From Lachnospiraceae bacterium UBA1712 (GTDB lineage: Bacteria; Bacillota; Clostridia; Lachnospirales; Lachnospiraceae), in the NCBI GenBank assembly GCA_002317175.1, contig DCJA01000018.1, forward strand, positions 8,269 to 72,268: 64,000 nucleotides of DNA, in the 5' to 3' direction. The translations under genes and the position numbers were made by a program. Positions 1-9,744 of the stretch are shown piece by piece (positions within the stretch are counted from its first letter, which is position 1; each line of letters begins with the position of its first letter). The notes under the pieces were generated by a model. That model was not told the DNA's origin. It saw nothing but the letters and a program-made list of their open reading frames with translations, and did not search any database.

Positions 1-506
1 GACTGTACACGACCAGCGCTCAAGCCTCTCTTAACCTTAGCCCAAAGAAGTGGTGATATTCTATAACCCACACATCTGTCAAGACATCTTCTAGCCTGCT
101 GTGCATCTACCAGATCCATATCTATAGCTCTGGCAGACTTCAAAGACTCCTTAACAGCGTTCTTAGTAATCTCATTGAAGGTAATACGATATACCTTCTT
201 ATCTTCCAGCTTAAGAGCTGCCATAAGATGCCAGCTGATAGCTTCCCCTTCACGGTCAGGGTCAGTTGCAAGATAAATCTTATCAGCCTTCTTCACTTCC
301 TTACGAAGATTGGCCAATATATCGCCTTTACCCCTTATAGTTATATACTTAGGCTCATAACCATGCTCAACATCAATACCCATAGATGACTTAGGAAGGT
401 CACGTACGTGTCCGTTGCTGGCTGCAACACAATAATTAGAACCTAAAAATTTGCCAATAGTCTTCACCTTAGCAGGTGACTCAACTATAACTAAATTCTT
501 TGCCAT
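1..506 (-). CDS. topA: DNA topoisomerase I, N-terminal part (runs off the window)
   Basis: Type IA topoisomerase that relaxes negatively supercoiled DNA. The visible 168 residues begin MAKNLVIVESPAKVKTIGKF, the classic TopA start with the Toprim fold. The acidic metal-binding motif TDPDREGEAISWHL follows at about residues 104-117. The reading continues into the start of domain IV (QARRCLDRCVGYRISPLLW) and stops at the window edge (RGLSAGRVQS), so about three quarters of the gene lies outside. The start is the ATG at 506, preceded by AGAAGGAA. A good promoter lies about 80 bases upstream, so the gene is probably transcribed on its own here. In many Firmicutes topA sits next to dprA; here dprA is about 45 kb away on the other strand. 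Confidence 0.97.
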   Translation of the reverse strand, partial: MAKNLVIVESPAKVKTIGKFLGSNYCVAASNGHVRDLPKSSMGIDVEHGYEPKYITIRGKGDILANLRKEVKKADKIYLATDPDREGEAISWHLMAALKLEDKKVYRITFNEITKNAVKESLKSARAIDMDLVDAQQARRCLDRCVGYRISPLLWAKVKRGLSAGRVQ

Positions 507-586
507 ATCTCATTCCTTCTGCAAATGATTAGCATAAAACCCCACTAATACTTAATAAAACTTGAATCTAGCAAGTTTCGTTGTTG

Positions 587-615
587 ACTATACAACAAAA
601 AAAATGGTGTGTCAA
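587..615 (-). promoter_or_regulatory. Promoter of topA
   Basis: On the minus strand TTGACA (615-610) and TATAGT (592-587) are separated by exactly 17 bases, a near-consensus sigma-A promoter. It predicts a leader of about 75 bases containing the inverted repeat ACTTG/CAAGT (about 560-576). The rest of 507-809 holds only this promoter and the terminator at 684-722. Confidence 0.7.
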
Positions 616-683
616 ATAAAAAAATATAAACTTTGTAAAATAATATGTTATATGTAGGGTGAGAAAATAACACAATTCAAGAT

Positions 684-722
684 AAAAAAGAAGCAAAGAA
701 CCTACTTAAGATTCCTTGCTTC
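684..722 (-). terminator. Rho-independent terminator after the HTH gene
   Basis: Read on the minus strand, GAAGCAAGGAATC pairs with GGTTCTTTGCTTC (13 bp with two G-U pairs) around a 7-base loop and is followed by six T. It lies 88 bases after the stop of the HTH gene and just upstream of the topA promoter. Confidence 0.8.
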
Positions 723-809
723 GGATGAGTTTCTTCTATATATAATAGGCAGCAAACGGTATATATCAACCCTCATCGATTCCGACTAGTCGTAAATAGA
801 ATGTATCAA

Positions 810-1121
810 TTATTTACTCTTCTTCTTTAAATCATCATACATCTTCTTATAGCCCATGAGACGCTCAACCTGCTTCTTAAGTGCCGCATTCTCCTGAACA
901 AGCTCTTCCATAGTCATAGCTGGAGTCTCAATCTCCTTAGCCTTCTTTGGCTCGCTCTTGGCCTCTTTAATATATCTGTAGATGGTAGCCTGGCTTACAT
1001 CATACTTAGCCATAAGCTCAGGAATAGTCATCTTCTCTGCTTCTTTCTTAAGTGTCTTTAAATTAGGTTTGTTCTTGCAAGGTCTTCCACCCTTAGCAAC
1101 CCAGATCATATCTTTAGCCAT
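810..1121 (-). CDS. Small HTH DNA-binding protein with coiled-coil tail
   Basis: 103 residues. Residues 10-18 (KGGRPCKNK) resemble an AT-hook-like GRP motif. Residues 30-52 (MTIPELMAKYDVSQATIYRY) form a helix-turn-helix like the C-terminal domain of Hin-type invertases and other resolvase-like HTH proteins. Residues 70-100 are a heptad-like coiled coil, probably for dimerisation. No recombinase catalytic domain is present, so it is most likely a stand-alone regulator. The start ATG at 1121 is preceded by GGAGG with 7-base spacing. A promoter with an overlapping inverted repeat lies just upstream and suggests autoregulation. Its targets are unknown; the pilus locus is adjacent but is transcribed towards this gene from far upstream and ends in its own hairpin. 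Confidence 0.8.
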   Translation of the reverse strand: MAKDMIWVAKGGRPCKNKPNLKTLKKEAEKMTIPELMAKYDVSQATIYRYIKEAKSEPKKAKEIETPAMTMEELVQENAALKKQVERLMGYKKMYDDLKKKSK

Positions 1122-1157
1122 AGTATTTCCTCCAATGAAATATTTATCATTAATATC

Positions 1158-1195
1158 ACTGTAATTATTATAACAGTAATGAATATGAAATGCAA
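1158..1195 (-). promoter_or_regulatory. Promoter and palindromic operator of the HTH gene
   Basis: Minus-strand TTGCAT (1195-1190), a 17-base spacer and TATAAT (1172-1167). The -10 box sits inside the inverted repeat ACTGTTAT-AATA-ATTACAGT (1158-1177, 7 of 8 pairs), a natural place for a dimeric repressor. The -35 box overlaps the tail of the preceding terminator. Confidence 0.55.
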
Positions 1196-1224
1196 TAGAA
1201 ACGGGAGCCTTTTGGGCTCCCGTT
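1193..1224 (-). terminator. Terminator at the end of the pilus locus
   Basis: On the minus strand AACGGGAGCC pairs with GGCTCCCGTT around a 5-base loop, followed by the short tract TTCTATTG. It sits 8 bases beyond the stop of the giant secreted protein gene, so it most likely ends the pil transcript. The U-tract is weak. Confidence 0.7.
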
Positions 1225-1231
1225 AGGTTAC

Positions 1232-4200
1232 TTATTTTAATTCATATAACTCTGTAAAGTTGATTGTAAGTTCGTTCAAGCTGTCAGATCCTGGAAGAAC
1301 ATCCAGTGAATGGTTCATACCTTGTCTTGTTTCAGTCTTAGTAGTACCATCAGTGTATTTTTCAGTTACTGTTGAATCAACCGTAGGTGTATCAACGCTA
1401 AGTCTGATAAATATCTTAACATTATGCTTGTCTAACTTAACTTTATCACTTGATGTTGTAGTTGTCATCAAATCATCAATGTCAAACTCAACCGTATAGA
1501 TAGAATAGTTATCAAGTGCATAATAGCTTGTTACATTCTGAGTATCACCAGTAAGTTCAATACCATTACTATTTACATTTTTCTTCATAGACACAGGAAC
1601 AATTATCTTATAATAATCATTTCCAATCTTAATAGCTCCAGCATCCCCCTCTTTAGCTTCAACATAATACTGAGCATTAATTGTCTTATAAGTAATCATA
1701 CCAGTAGCTGAATCAACTACAGCATTATTCTGAAGATTGTTATTAACTGTCTTGAAGTATACAGATACATTCTCTTCAATGTATCCTCCAGTTTCTTTTC
1801 CAGCTGCATTTCTCAGATTAACATCAAATGGCTCATACATAGCATCAATATCATTTGCCATTTCTCTTGGATACTGTCTAAACTTTGCTATTGGCGCATG
1901 ATCACCAGCATTATATGCAGCTACAAGAGTATTAACAAATAATCTACGCTCGTCCTCTCTGTCTGCGCCTATAGAAGAGTGACCAGCACCTGTATAGGTT
2001 ATATTACCCTTATTGTAGATGTAGTAATTATTTCTTGCATCATTGTAATCAAAAGTATAATAATTTGTTTTAGCCTTATTATTATCGTTTCCATATGCTG
2101 CATTATTCTGATTACTGATTGTATACCATACTACTATATCATCATCATAATTTGTATCTTTAGTATCAGTATCTAAGTTCAACTGGAAATACTGAGGATG
2201 AGTATCAGCTACAGTTATCTCCTCCGGTATATGGAATGGATATTCTGTAATCTGGCCTTTATTCGTCCTTGTTACTTTATCAGTAACATATTCATTGGTA
2301 TGTTGCAAACCATTAAACTCCTGAATACTTATATCACCATAGCCATTAGGTTTTTTATTCGTATAATGATATCTTAATAACGTAGTATTATTCCAACCAT
2401 ATCTATCAATCAAACTTCCATTCTTAGTACTCTTCGTGCTGGCATTTCCAAAGATATCAAGATAAACATCATTATCATACCTAGACTTATAATCCGCTAC
2501 AAATGCTCCATACTTAGCAGAAAGTGTCAATAATTGACTGGCGGTCACTCCATATCTGTCCATACCTTGAACGTCACGAAGATATTTATTTGCCAAAGTT
2601 CCCCATGGCTGAACAGCATCAATATACTGATCATTGGTTGAATTCAGATCATGAGTATACAAAATACTTCGTCCAGATAAAGTATACTGTCTAAGAGCCC
2701 ATACAACCTTATCATCTTTATCTATATGCCAGAAATTATAGCTATCCGCAAAGCCTAAAACGAGCATATCATAATTCATAAGATAATCCAGTACATCCCC
2801 TGTATATACAGCATTATTATCATTAGCAATCAAATCTCTAATTGAAACCTGGTCAACCTTAATCTCAAAATCTTTAACTTCCTGATACAACTGTTCCATC
2901 TTGGTTTCTTTCAGATTCAAGTTAGTAGCTAATGAATTTCCAGAAGTTATCTGTAGTATATTAATTTCCGGTCTGTCTGATGTATCATATATTGCTGAAT
3001 AACCTTCTATAGCTGTTTTTACAAGGTTAGTAGAGCTACTACCACTCGTTGTTGCAAATATTCTATTATTCTCATAGAATACAAGCTTCCATGGTAAGAA
3101 TCCAACATATCCATCTGGAACTCTTCGTGTAATAGAATAAGTAGTTCCAGTTGTCAAATGGAATTTATAAGCACCATTATCTAAAGACTGATCAACATCG
3201 TTATTGTTAGCATCTTTAATTATCAATCCATTTAAGGCTTCAATATCCTCATATCTACCATCAGCATCATGGTCTATAAAAAGCTTACAATCATATGTTG
3301 TGTTAGATGTATCAACCGCTGCATCATTGGTAAGTTTAACTTTGAAATCCAAAGTATATACACCATCACTATTCATCTTAAGATAATGATAATTATCAGT
3401 TGAATAAACATTTGCATTATTAGTATTTACATAATAAGCCTGTGGCTGAACATTATCTATTATCTCAACATTGAGCTTCGAAATACTAAGGTACTGCTTA
3501 AAATCCTCTCTGTTTGCAACAACTGAATTACCAGTAGTAGTCTTAACATTCTCATCTGTTACAAAGTTCTTTTTAACACTGACATTCTTGCCGATATAAT
3601 TATTATTAATTACCCACTGGGCAAAATCATGCATATATGACTTCTCATCAATAGTAGCATTATTGACACCTGTAACAGCACCAGTAGTTCTATCATATAC
3701 AAAGAAATCATCTGAGAAAATTACTGCATATCCAGCTTCAACATATGACTGTAATTCTCGTGTTTTTTCAAAGGTCAAATCATTGCCAGAACCACGATAA
3801 TTAGTGCCTTTAGTAGCCATTCCTTTGTTATCTTTGGCATTATCACCATTAAATAAATCACCTATATGTGTGTACACAAGGCCATCCATAGTAGAATCAT
3901 TATAAACAGTTTTGTTCGACTTTACATATTTTCCATCTATAGTATTAATATCAGTATTAAGATACTGAGTATCAAGTCCAATGTATATAAGATCATAAGT
4001 CTCATTGAGGTCCTGGATATTACTTACAAACTCCCTTGTACCCATACCCTTAATAGTAATTTTGCTATCATCCGTAATCTGGGTTCCAATATATTTCTTA
4101 ATCCAGTTAGTAGACATTATATCTCTACTATTAGCATCATATACAACGCCACTCAGCTCTACAAATTCACCATTAGAATTTTTATAGGTATATTTACCTC

Positions 4201-6502
4201 CGAATAATGTCTCAGGATTAGCTTCTACAACTGGAGAATAAAATGGTTCGATATCTAATACTCTAAGCGCATCTTTAGATGTTACACGTCTATCACCAAA
4301 ACTTATAATATGTCGGATACATGTAGCAATAGAAATTGCTTCATTAAACTCTGCTGTAGATTTAGCTACATTGAGGTAAAATCTCTCCTGCGAGATATCT
4401 TCTCTTACTTCTTTATAAGAATCGTATATAACAGTTCCATCAGAGTTCTTAATTGAATCCCCTGATAATGTTTTTACAAAATCCGCACAAACAATTGACT
4501 TACCAGTTACCTGCGAATCACCATTGAATACAAATACAGTTCTATTAGTATAAGACTGATTTTTAGCCTGAAGTCTTGAATTAGCGTACTTTGTTGGAAG
4601 AGTATCCCAGTCAGTTATATAATCTGCCAATGACTTATCAACAAGTGAACTCTGCTCAAGAGCAAAAACTAATGTATAAAGGTTTGTAAGAGGATTAGTA
4701 TCACTGCCATTCTTTACTGCAGGAGTAACTGCCGAAGAATCATAAACTCCATCATACAATAACTCTCCTTCAACAACGATTGGCTTATCTATACCAATAG
4801 ACTCTACAAGAGCCTTAGCAGTCGCTGTGGTCATATCCTTTGTTACTGTATAGTTTCCACCCTGAATATAAATAAGATCTGCATTAGTGATATCGTCTGC
4901 TGTAACATCAGAAGGAAGTTTTGTAATAACATCTACTACAGATTTTGAGCATTCATCTTTGGTGCTATCTGTTGCATTATATACCAAATCAAGTACATAC
5001 TGCTTAAACCACTCTTTATTAGTGAAACCTCCATTGTATTTAATGGTTTCATTTTCAGCTTTTGTAAAATCTGATACAAAGTTATGTGTTGTCTTAGCCT
5101 TATTTGCAGCTCTTGTAGTTGCGTCATCATCATAATAATATGCAAATTCATCAGTAGTAGAAGGCAAATAGTAGAACACATGATATGTCAAAGGATCTTC
5201 TATACTAATTAAACGCTCTGATGGTTCATCGCCTGCTGAAATACGTATAGTTTTCTTAGCTACTGTTGCACTTACTGCAGCAAGATTATTACCATTTGCA
5301 TCAACATCAGTTGTAGTAGTTTTCTCAACCTGAGAAACATAAAGTCTCTCATTCATACGGTCAGAATCGTTAAGATCACTATAGTATCTAATTGTATAAT
5401 ACTCATCAGTATCACCAATCAGTAATGAAGCCCAAGTAGTCTGATCAATACCAGTTGAATCCTTATCTTCACCACTAACCAAAATAGCAGCACTGCCATT
5501 TACAGGCTGATACTTGAACGCTGAATCTGTTGAATCATAAAATACATAACCCATGTATGTATAAGAATCACCATTATATTTTCTATAAATAGCAGTAATC
5601 TTATCCTGTGGAAATGTATTATTAAGTGTATAAATAGCTGTTGCACCGTTAGGATGTTCTGTGCTGTAATCCGCTGCAGCGGTATCATAGTCAGTCTTAA
5701 CTGGAGCAATCTTGGCATCCTTCAAATAATAGAACCAGTTAAATAAAGTTTCATCCCCTGCTACATCAGTATCATAGTCAGCCACTGTTTTAAAAGGAAT
5801 TCTAACCGTATTATCAGTAACAGCAGAGTATTCCTGGAAAGTAAGCTTATATCCAACCTCAGTAGAAGCAGCACTTCTAAATTCAAATACAACATCATCC
5901 GAATAAAGGCTATGCTGTGTTCTATCGTCAGACAACTTTAGTACATCAGTCATAGTTACAGATGTTGTACCTAACTGAACATATGTTGTATCTAAATTTC
6001 TAAGATCAAGATAATCTCCAGTACCAGTAGCAACCTGTTTGAATTCTCCATAAGTAGTAAAGCTCTTTGTCTTTGTGTCTGAAGAAGTCTCATCAAAATC
6101 TGAATAATCAAAAGCCTTACCATTCAAATCTGAAAAAGCAGAAAAGTTATGCGGAGCACTTCCAAAGCTTGCCGAATTTGTAGAATATCTTTCTTTTCTT
6201 TCTTCAGCAGATCCCATATCTGCAATAGCTTTTACACCATTCTCATCATAATATGCTGGTTCCTGTCCATTTACCAGATAACCAATCTTTGCGTCGGCAT
6301 AGCTAGGAGCAATTTCCAAGATTGTAAATGGATTTTCCAATCCATTTTCCTGATTGTATTTTTCAATCTTAGGCAATGAGGCTTTAGCAAGCGCTGCCTC
6401 ACTAGACTGATAGATCCCAGTTGCAACAATAGCTAATGCTAGTCCACTCGCAACTGCACCTGTTATCCATTTTTTCTTCTTAGTAAATGCTTTATTAAGC
6501 AT
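1232..6502 (-). CDS. Giant secreted protein of the pilus locus (DUF5057-like)
   Basis: 1756 residues. The N-terminus MLNKAFTKKKKW followed by a hydrophobic stretch (about 14-30) is a signal peptide or signal anchor; the rest has no further membrane segment. The mature part is Asp/Asn/Thr/Tyr-rich and low in Cys, typical of an extracellular beta-rich protein. It opens with PFTILEIAPSYADAKIGYLV and contains several stretches like DLIYIGLDTQYLN that read as Rossmann-like strands. From memory it resembles the Lachnospiraceae family labelled DUF5057; I cannot confirm this. There is no LPXTG sorting signal, and the C-terminus (INFTELYELK) is not hydrophobic. It is the last gene after four large minor pilins, so a tip adhesin or PilY1-like role is inferred from position only. 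Start: ATG at 6502 after GGAGGAGAG. Confidence 0.75.
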   Translation of the reverse strand: MLNKAFTKKKKWITGAVASGLALAIVATGIYQSSEAALAKASLPKIEKYNQENGLENPFTILEIAPSYADAKIGYLVNGQEPAYYDENGVKAIADMGSAEERKERYSTNSASFGSAPHNFSAFSDLNGKAFDYSDFDETSSDTKTKSFTTYGEFKQVATGTGDYLDLRNLDTTYVQLGTTSVTMTDVLKLSDDRTQHSLYSDDVVFEFRSAASTEVGYKLTFQEYSAVTDNTVRIPFKTVADYDTDVAGDETLFNWFYYLKDAKIAPVKTDYDTAAADYSTEHPNGATAIYTLNNTFPQDKITAIYRKYNGDSYTYMGYVFYDSTDSAFKYQPVNGSAAILVSGEDKDSTGIDQTTWASLLIGDTDEYYTIRYYSDLNDSDRMNERLYVSQVEKTTTTDVDANGNNLAAVSATVAKKTIRISAGDEPSERLISIEDPLTYHVFYYLPSTTDEFAYYYDDDATTRAANKAKTTHNFVSDFTKAENETIKYNGGFTNKEWFKQYVLDLVYNATDSTKDECSKSVVDVITKLPSDVTADDITNADLIYIQGGNYTVTKDMTTATAKALVESIGIDKPIVVEGELLYDGVYDSSAVTPAVKNGSDTNPLTNLYTLVFALEQSSLVDKSLADYITDWDTLPTKYANSRLQAKNQSYTNRTVFVFNGDSQVTGKSIVCADFVKTLSGDSIKNSDGTVIYDSYKEVREDISQERFYLNVAKSTAEFNEAISIATCIRHIISFGDRRVTSKDALRVLDIEPFYSPVVEANPETLFGGKYTYKNSNGEFVELSGVVYDANSRDIMSTNWIKKYIGTQITDDSKITIKGMGTREFVSNIQDLNETYDLIYIGLDTQYLNTDINTIDGKYVKSNKTVYNDSTMDGLVYTHIGDLFNGDNAKDNKGMATKGTNYRGSGNDLTFEKTRELQSYVEAGYAVIFSDDFFVYDRTTGAVTGVNNATIDEKSYMHDFAQWVINNNYIGKNVSVKKNFVTDENVKTTTGNSVVANREDFKQYLSISKLNVEIIDNVQPQAYYVNTNNANVYSTDNYHYLKMNSDGVYTLDFKVKLTNDAAVDTSNTTYDCKLFIDHDADGRYEDIEALNGLIIKDANNNDVDQSLDNGAYKFHLTTGTTYSITRRVPDGYVGFLPWKLVFYENNRIFATTSGSSSTNLVKTAIEGYSAIYDTSDRPEINILQITSGNSLATNLNLKETKMEQLYQEVKDFEIKVDQVSIRDLIANDNNAVYTGDVLDYLMNYDMLVLGFADSYNFWHIDKDDKVVWALRQYTLSGRSILYTHDLNSTNDQYIDAVQPWGTLANKYLRDVQGMDRYGVTASQLLTLSAKYGAFVADYKSRYDNDVYLDIFGNASTKSTKNGSLIDRYGWNNTTLLRYHYTNKKPNGYGDISIQEFNGLQHTNEYVTDKVTRTNKGQITEYPFHIPEEITVADTHPQYFQLNLDTDTKDTNYDDDIVVWYTISNQNNAAYGNDNNKAKTNYYTFDYNDARNNYYIYNKGNITYTGAGHSSIGADREDERRLFVNTLVAAYNAGDHAPIAKFRQYPREMANDIDAMYEPFDVNLRNAAGKETGGYIEENVSVYFKTVNNNLQNNAVVDSATGMITYKTINAQYYVEAKEGDAGAIKIGNDYYKIIVPVSMKKNVNSNGIELTGDTQNVTSYYALDNYSIYTVEFDIDDLMTTTTSSDKVKLDKHNVKIFIRLSVDTPTVDSTVTEKYTDGTTKTETRQGMNHSLDVLPGSDSLNELTINFTELYELK

Positions 6503-6550
6503 ATCTACTCTCCTCCAAACAACATTCCGACATTGTTTCTATTTTTATAG

Positions 6551-9004
6551 CTAATTCGAATTGTAATTAATATCAACTGAATATTTAACCTTTTCAGATT
6601 CAACCTTATTTTCAATAAATACCTTTGAATCTAATGGCTTCTCATACTTCTGAGTCAATGTAATAGAATACTCCATTATTTCAGGCTTAAGGTTATTAAC
6701 TGATGTTAGATTCTTGTTAAAATTAAATGTAAATCCAACAACACCATTGCTCTCATAATATGAAGAATCAATCTTCAAATCATTACCCATAGTTAATGTC
6801 TGTCCAGCCAAAGACTTAAATACATAATTAGGTTTAAAGTCACGTCCCTTAGCATCGACACGAAGTGAATAACCACCTCTAATCTCAGAATCATTAACAT
6901 TCATACTAGCACCCATAAATGTAATATTTAATCCCTGTGCAGTATATCTAAAATACCTCTCCTCTGTACCAGGTACAAGAATGCTATCTGTCTTATAATT
7001 AGCCTTCTTAGTGGCATCAGAAACAGCTGTGCTAGATACAGCCTGAAGTCTTAATACAACCTCTTTTATTGTAGATGTTGCTTCAATAGGCGTAACCGTA
7101 ATAGATGAAATATTTCTTAGATCATGTTCGCCATTAAAATCGTACAACTTGCTACCATCTTCAGTAACAGCAAAACACAATACTTTATACTGGAACTGGT
7201 AATTCCAATTCAAATAAGACTGTATGTAAATAATAGGTCCCATATTTGCATCTTTACTAACGAACCACTTATCCTCTAGTCCAGTAGAATACCAATCTGT
7301 TATTCCAGCGTATATATCAGAGTTCAATGAAATCTTACTAATCCACTTATTACTACTATCCATGGCAACAGCACCATCATACAATATAAGATTTGCATTT
7401 GCAGCCTGCGACCATACATATCTAGCAGATCCTTTATTTTCATATACTCTGACAATATCATCAAAGTCTGTAGCCAATCTGCCTAACTCACTGCTATTCC
7501 ACTGAGCACTCTTATTATCCTTTGTAGGTACAACCTTCCAATAATAATATATATCCTGATTTTGTGTTCCAGTCCAACCAACAGAAGGTCTAACATAATC
7601 ATCTCTCAATGATACAGAATTTAAATTTACTTTAAATGGAGTAGTATATGTTTCTGGAATGCCATCAACCTTAAGAGCATATCTTTCACTCTCGAGAACT
7701 GTACCGTCAGCCTTTCTTTGTTTTACCTTAATAGTAAAATAGAAGGTATGTCCATTTGCTTTACTGTTAAAGCTAATCTGACCTGTAGCAGGATCAATAT
7801 TTTCCACATATCCACCAGATACCTCTAAAAGATCAGCCTTAGTAGCTTCATCTACACACCAATCTACCAACTCAAGAGCATCTACACCCTCAACATATGT
7901 TGATGAACCTACCATACCAGTATATGTAATTTTAGGTAAAAGTGTATATGTTCTAGTCCCATCATTATTCATGACTGTAGTAGCTGATTCTTTGATTTCA
8001 GCAGTCTTAGGATACACACCACCAGTTGATTTAACAGTTATAGTCAGTTCCTTCTTAACAGTTGGATCAGCAATACTTGTTGCAGTAAGCTTTACTGTAC
8101 CATTGATTATTCCTGTAACTGATATAACAAAATTCTCGCCTTCTTCAGATCCAGTTACATTAGCATAACTACTATCAAGTTCCCAAGTCACACCACCCGG
8201 ATAATCAAATTCTGAGTATTGGTTTTTCTCAACTTTTGCACTATAGTAAGCCTTCATAACAAACTCATTAGAAGTCTCATTAGTAGGTCTTAAAATCTCA
8301 TCAGTTGCTCCAAGTCTAATACCGTCCTTATAAATCGATACACCTTCGATAAAGCTATTAACTTCCATTCTTGTTGTATCATAAATATCCTTAAGATCAT
8401 CGGCATTAACTATATTATTTCTCAATGATACTATCTGATGAGAATAATACTCCTTCCCTTTTGACAAAAATGTAATATCAAAAGATACCTGTCCTTTTTC
8501 AACCTGGCTTAAATCATAAGTTACTTCTTTAACATCTGATCCAAATTTTTTTCCAATGTCTGCAAGAGCTGTAACATAATCATCTGTTATTGAAGAAAAA
8601 TCCTTAGTATTAACATATAATTCGCCTACATTATCAGCATTATAACCGCTATCGCCTTCAGAAAGACCTGCATTAGGATCATTAAAACTAATTCTTGAAA
8701 CCATATAAGGGGCATCCATCTTGGTACCGCTCTCAGTAGTAATAGTATTAGTAGTCTGCTTAAATACATAAAGAGATTTTGTTGTATCATCATAATGAAT
8801 AGCATTACTAGACTCTAAAATAAAGTCTCTAAGCTGATTAACAACTATCTGCTGTTCATATTGTAAACCAACATCTGTACTTGTATTTCTAAATGAATTG
8901 TTACCAAACGACATCATCTCAAATGCTGCAAGACCAGCAATAGCAGCAATCGCAAATGCAACAATAAATTCAACTAATGAAAAACCTCGGTTATTCTTTT
9001 TCAT
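6551..9004 (-). CDS. Oversized minor pilin with Ig-like domain (PilW-like position)
   Basis: 817 residues. Class III/type IV prepilin leader MKKNNRG^FSLVEFIVAF with cleavage after Gly7 and Glu at mature position 5, followed by a hydrophobic helix to about residue 30. The body is far larger than a usual pilin (150-200 residues). Around residues 245-330 it has a BIG2-like immunoglobulin pattern ending in GTVKLTATSIADPTVKKELTITVK-type strands, followed by further beta-rich modules. The start ATG at 9004 has AGGG seven bases upstream. It lies 34 bases after the small pseudopilin gene and 48 bases before the giant secreted protein, so it is co-transcribed with them. Probably a pilus-tip subunit carrying a display domain. 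Confidence 0.85.
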   Translation of the reverse strand: MKKNNRGFSLVEFIVAFAIAAIAGLAAFEMMSFGNNSFRNTSTDVGLQYEQQIVVNQLRDFILESSNAIHYDDTTKSLYVFKQTTNTITTESGTKMDAPYMVSRISFNDPNAGLSEGDSGYNADNVGELYVNTKDFSSITDDYVTALADIGKKFGSDVKEVTYDLSQVEKGQVSFDITFLSKGKEYYSHQIVSLRNNIVNADDLKDIYDTTRMEVNSFIEGVSIYKDGIRLGATDEILRPTNETSNEFVMKAYYSAKVEKNQYSEFDYPGGVTWELDSSYANVTGSEEGENFVISVTGIINGTVKLTATSIADPTVKKELTITVKSTGGVYPKTAEIKESATTVMNNDGTRTYTLLPKITYTGMVGSSTYVEGVDALELVDWCVDEATKADLLEVSGGYVENIDPATGQISFNSKANGHTFYFTIKVKQRKADGTVLESERYALKVDGIPETYTTPFKVNLNSVSLRDDYVRPSVGWTGTQNQDIYYYWKVVPTKDNKSAQWNSSELGRLATDFDDIVRVYENKGSARYVWSQAANANLILYDGAVAMDSSNKWISKISLNSDIYAGITDWYSTGLEDKWFVSKDANMGPIIYIQSYLNWNYQFQYKVLCFAVTEDGSKLYDFNGEHDLRNISSITVTPIEATSTIKEVVLRLQAVSSTAVSDATKKANYKTDSILVPGTEERYFRYTAQGLNITFMGASMNVNDSEIRGGYSLRVDAKGRDFKPNYVFKSLAGQTLTMGNDLKIDSSYYESNGVVGFTFNFNKNLTSVNNLKPEIMEYSITLTQKYEKPLDSKVFIENKVESEKVKYSVDINYNSN

Positions 9005-9038
9005 ATAATATCCCTAACCTATCTCTTTGTAGCTTTTC

Positions 9039-9722
9039 CTACTTTTCTAATCTATGTCTTCCTGTAGTAGTATTAAATACTATCGTATACGTTCTTTTTC
9101 CACTATCATTATTATCAGGTGGTAATGTTGAAAAAACAATTCTATCGGGCTTTCCAACACCACTTCCAGTAACCAAAGCTTCTTTAACATTACCAGTTGC
9201 TCTATCATATTTAATAGTAATGCTATTTGAACCATCTGGTTTTAATGTTATTGGATCAGAACTTCCTTCTCTATATAGAGAAATGTACACCCTGCTATCA
9301 CCCAAAAGCCTATTTTCAACACCAAGCGGACGCTCTTCCTTTTCTGCATATCTTACTGCACCAGATGAAGTTCCTGAACCAGTACCAGATTTGGTTGTAA
9401 GCGTAGTAGACTTAAGCACTGCATAATAGCCATCCTTATCAATAGAACCACTTGCAACTGAACCAGATGGAGTATCTGCAACAGATGTATCTCTAGTTTT
9501 ATAAACAATCGTAATATCTTCATCTAACCTGCTCATCGAGCCAGTTTTGACTTCATTAAGCATAGAATCCATCTTCTGAGCTGCTTTTTTAGCCTCAGAC
9601 CCTGTAACAAGAGATACAGACATTACTGATGCTCCAACCGCCACAGTCATAATAGCCATAATAACAATCAGCTCAATCATGGAAAAGCCTTTATTATCGA
9701 TTCGTTTTCTAATCTTTTTCAT
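9039..9722 (-). CDS. Type IV pseudopilin (GspH/FimT-like)
   Basis: 227 residues. Leader MKKIRKRIDNKG^FSMIELIVIM: cleavage after Gly12 and Glu at mature +5, followed by the hydrophobic helix. The C-terminal part is a beta-rich domain ending RTYTIVFNTTTGRHRLEK, of the size usual for minor pilins such as FimT/GspH. Ser/Gly-rich linkers (residues 85-125) are present. It sits between the PilX-like and PilW-like genes. Start ATG at 9722 after TTAGGGG. Expected to be processed by the PilD encoded in the same locus. Confidence 0.88.
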   Translation of the reverse strand: MKKIRKRIDNKGFSMIELIVIMAIMTVAVGASVMSVSLVTGSEAKKAAQKMDSMLNEVKTGSMSRLDEDITIVYKTRDTSVADTPSGSVASGSIDKDGYYAVLKSTTLTTKSGTGSGTSSGAVRYAEKEERPLGVENRLLGDSRVYISLYREGSSDPITLKPDGSNSITIKYDRATGNVKEALVTGSGVGKPDRIVFSTLPPDNNDSGKRTYTIVFNTTTGRHRLEK

Positions 9723-9744
9723 AGCCCCTAACCTTCAATAATCA

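Noticed and set aside
1232..1330. LPXTG-like sorting signal (LPGSD) near the end of the giant protein
   Set aside because: Not followed by a hydrophobic stretch and basic tail, and the motif does not match.
8977..9426. 149-residue plus-strand ORF
   Set aside because: Shadow of the two pseudopilin genes on the other strand; no ribosome site.
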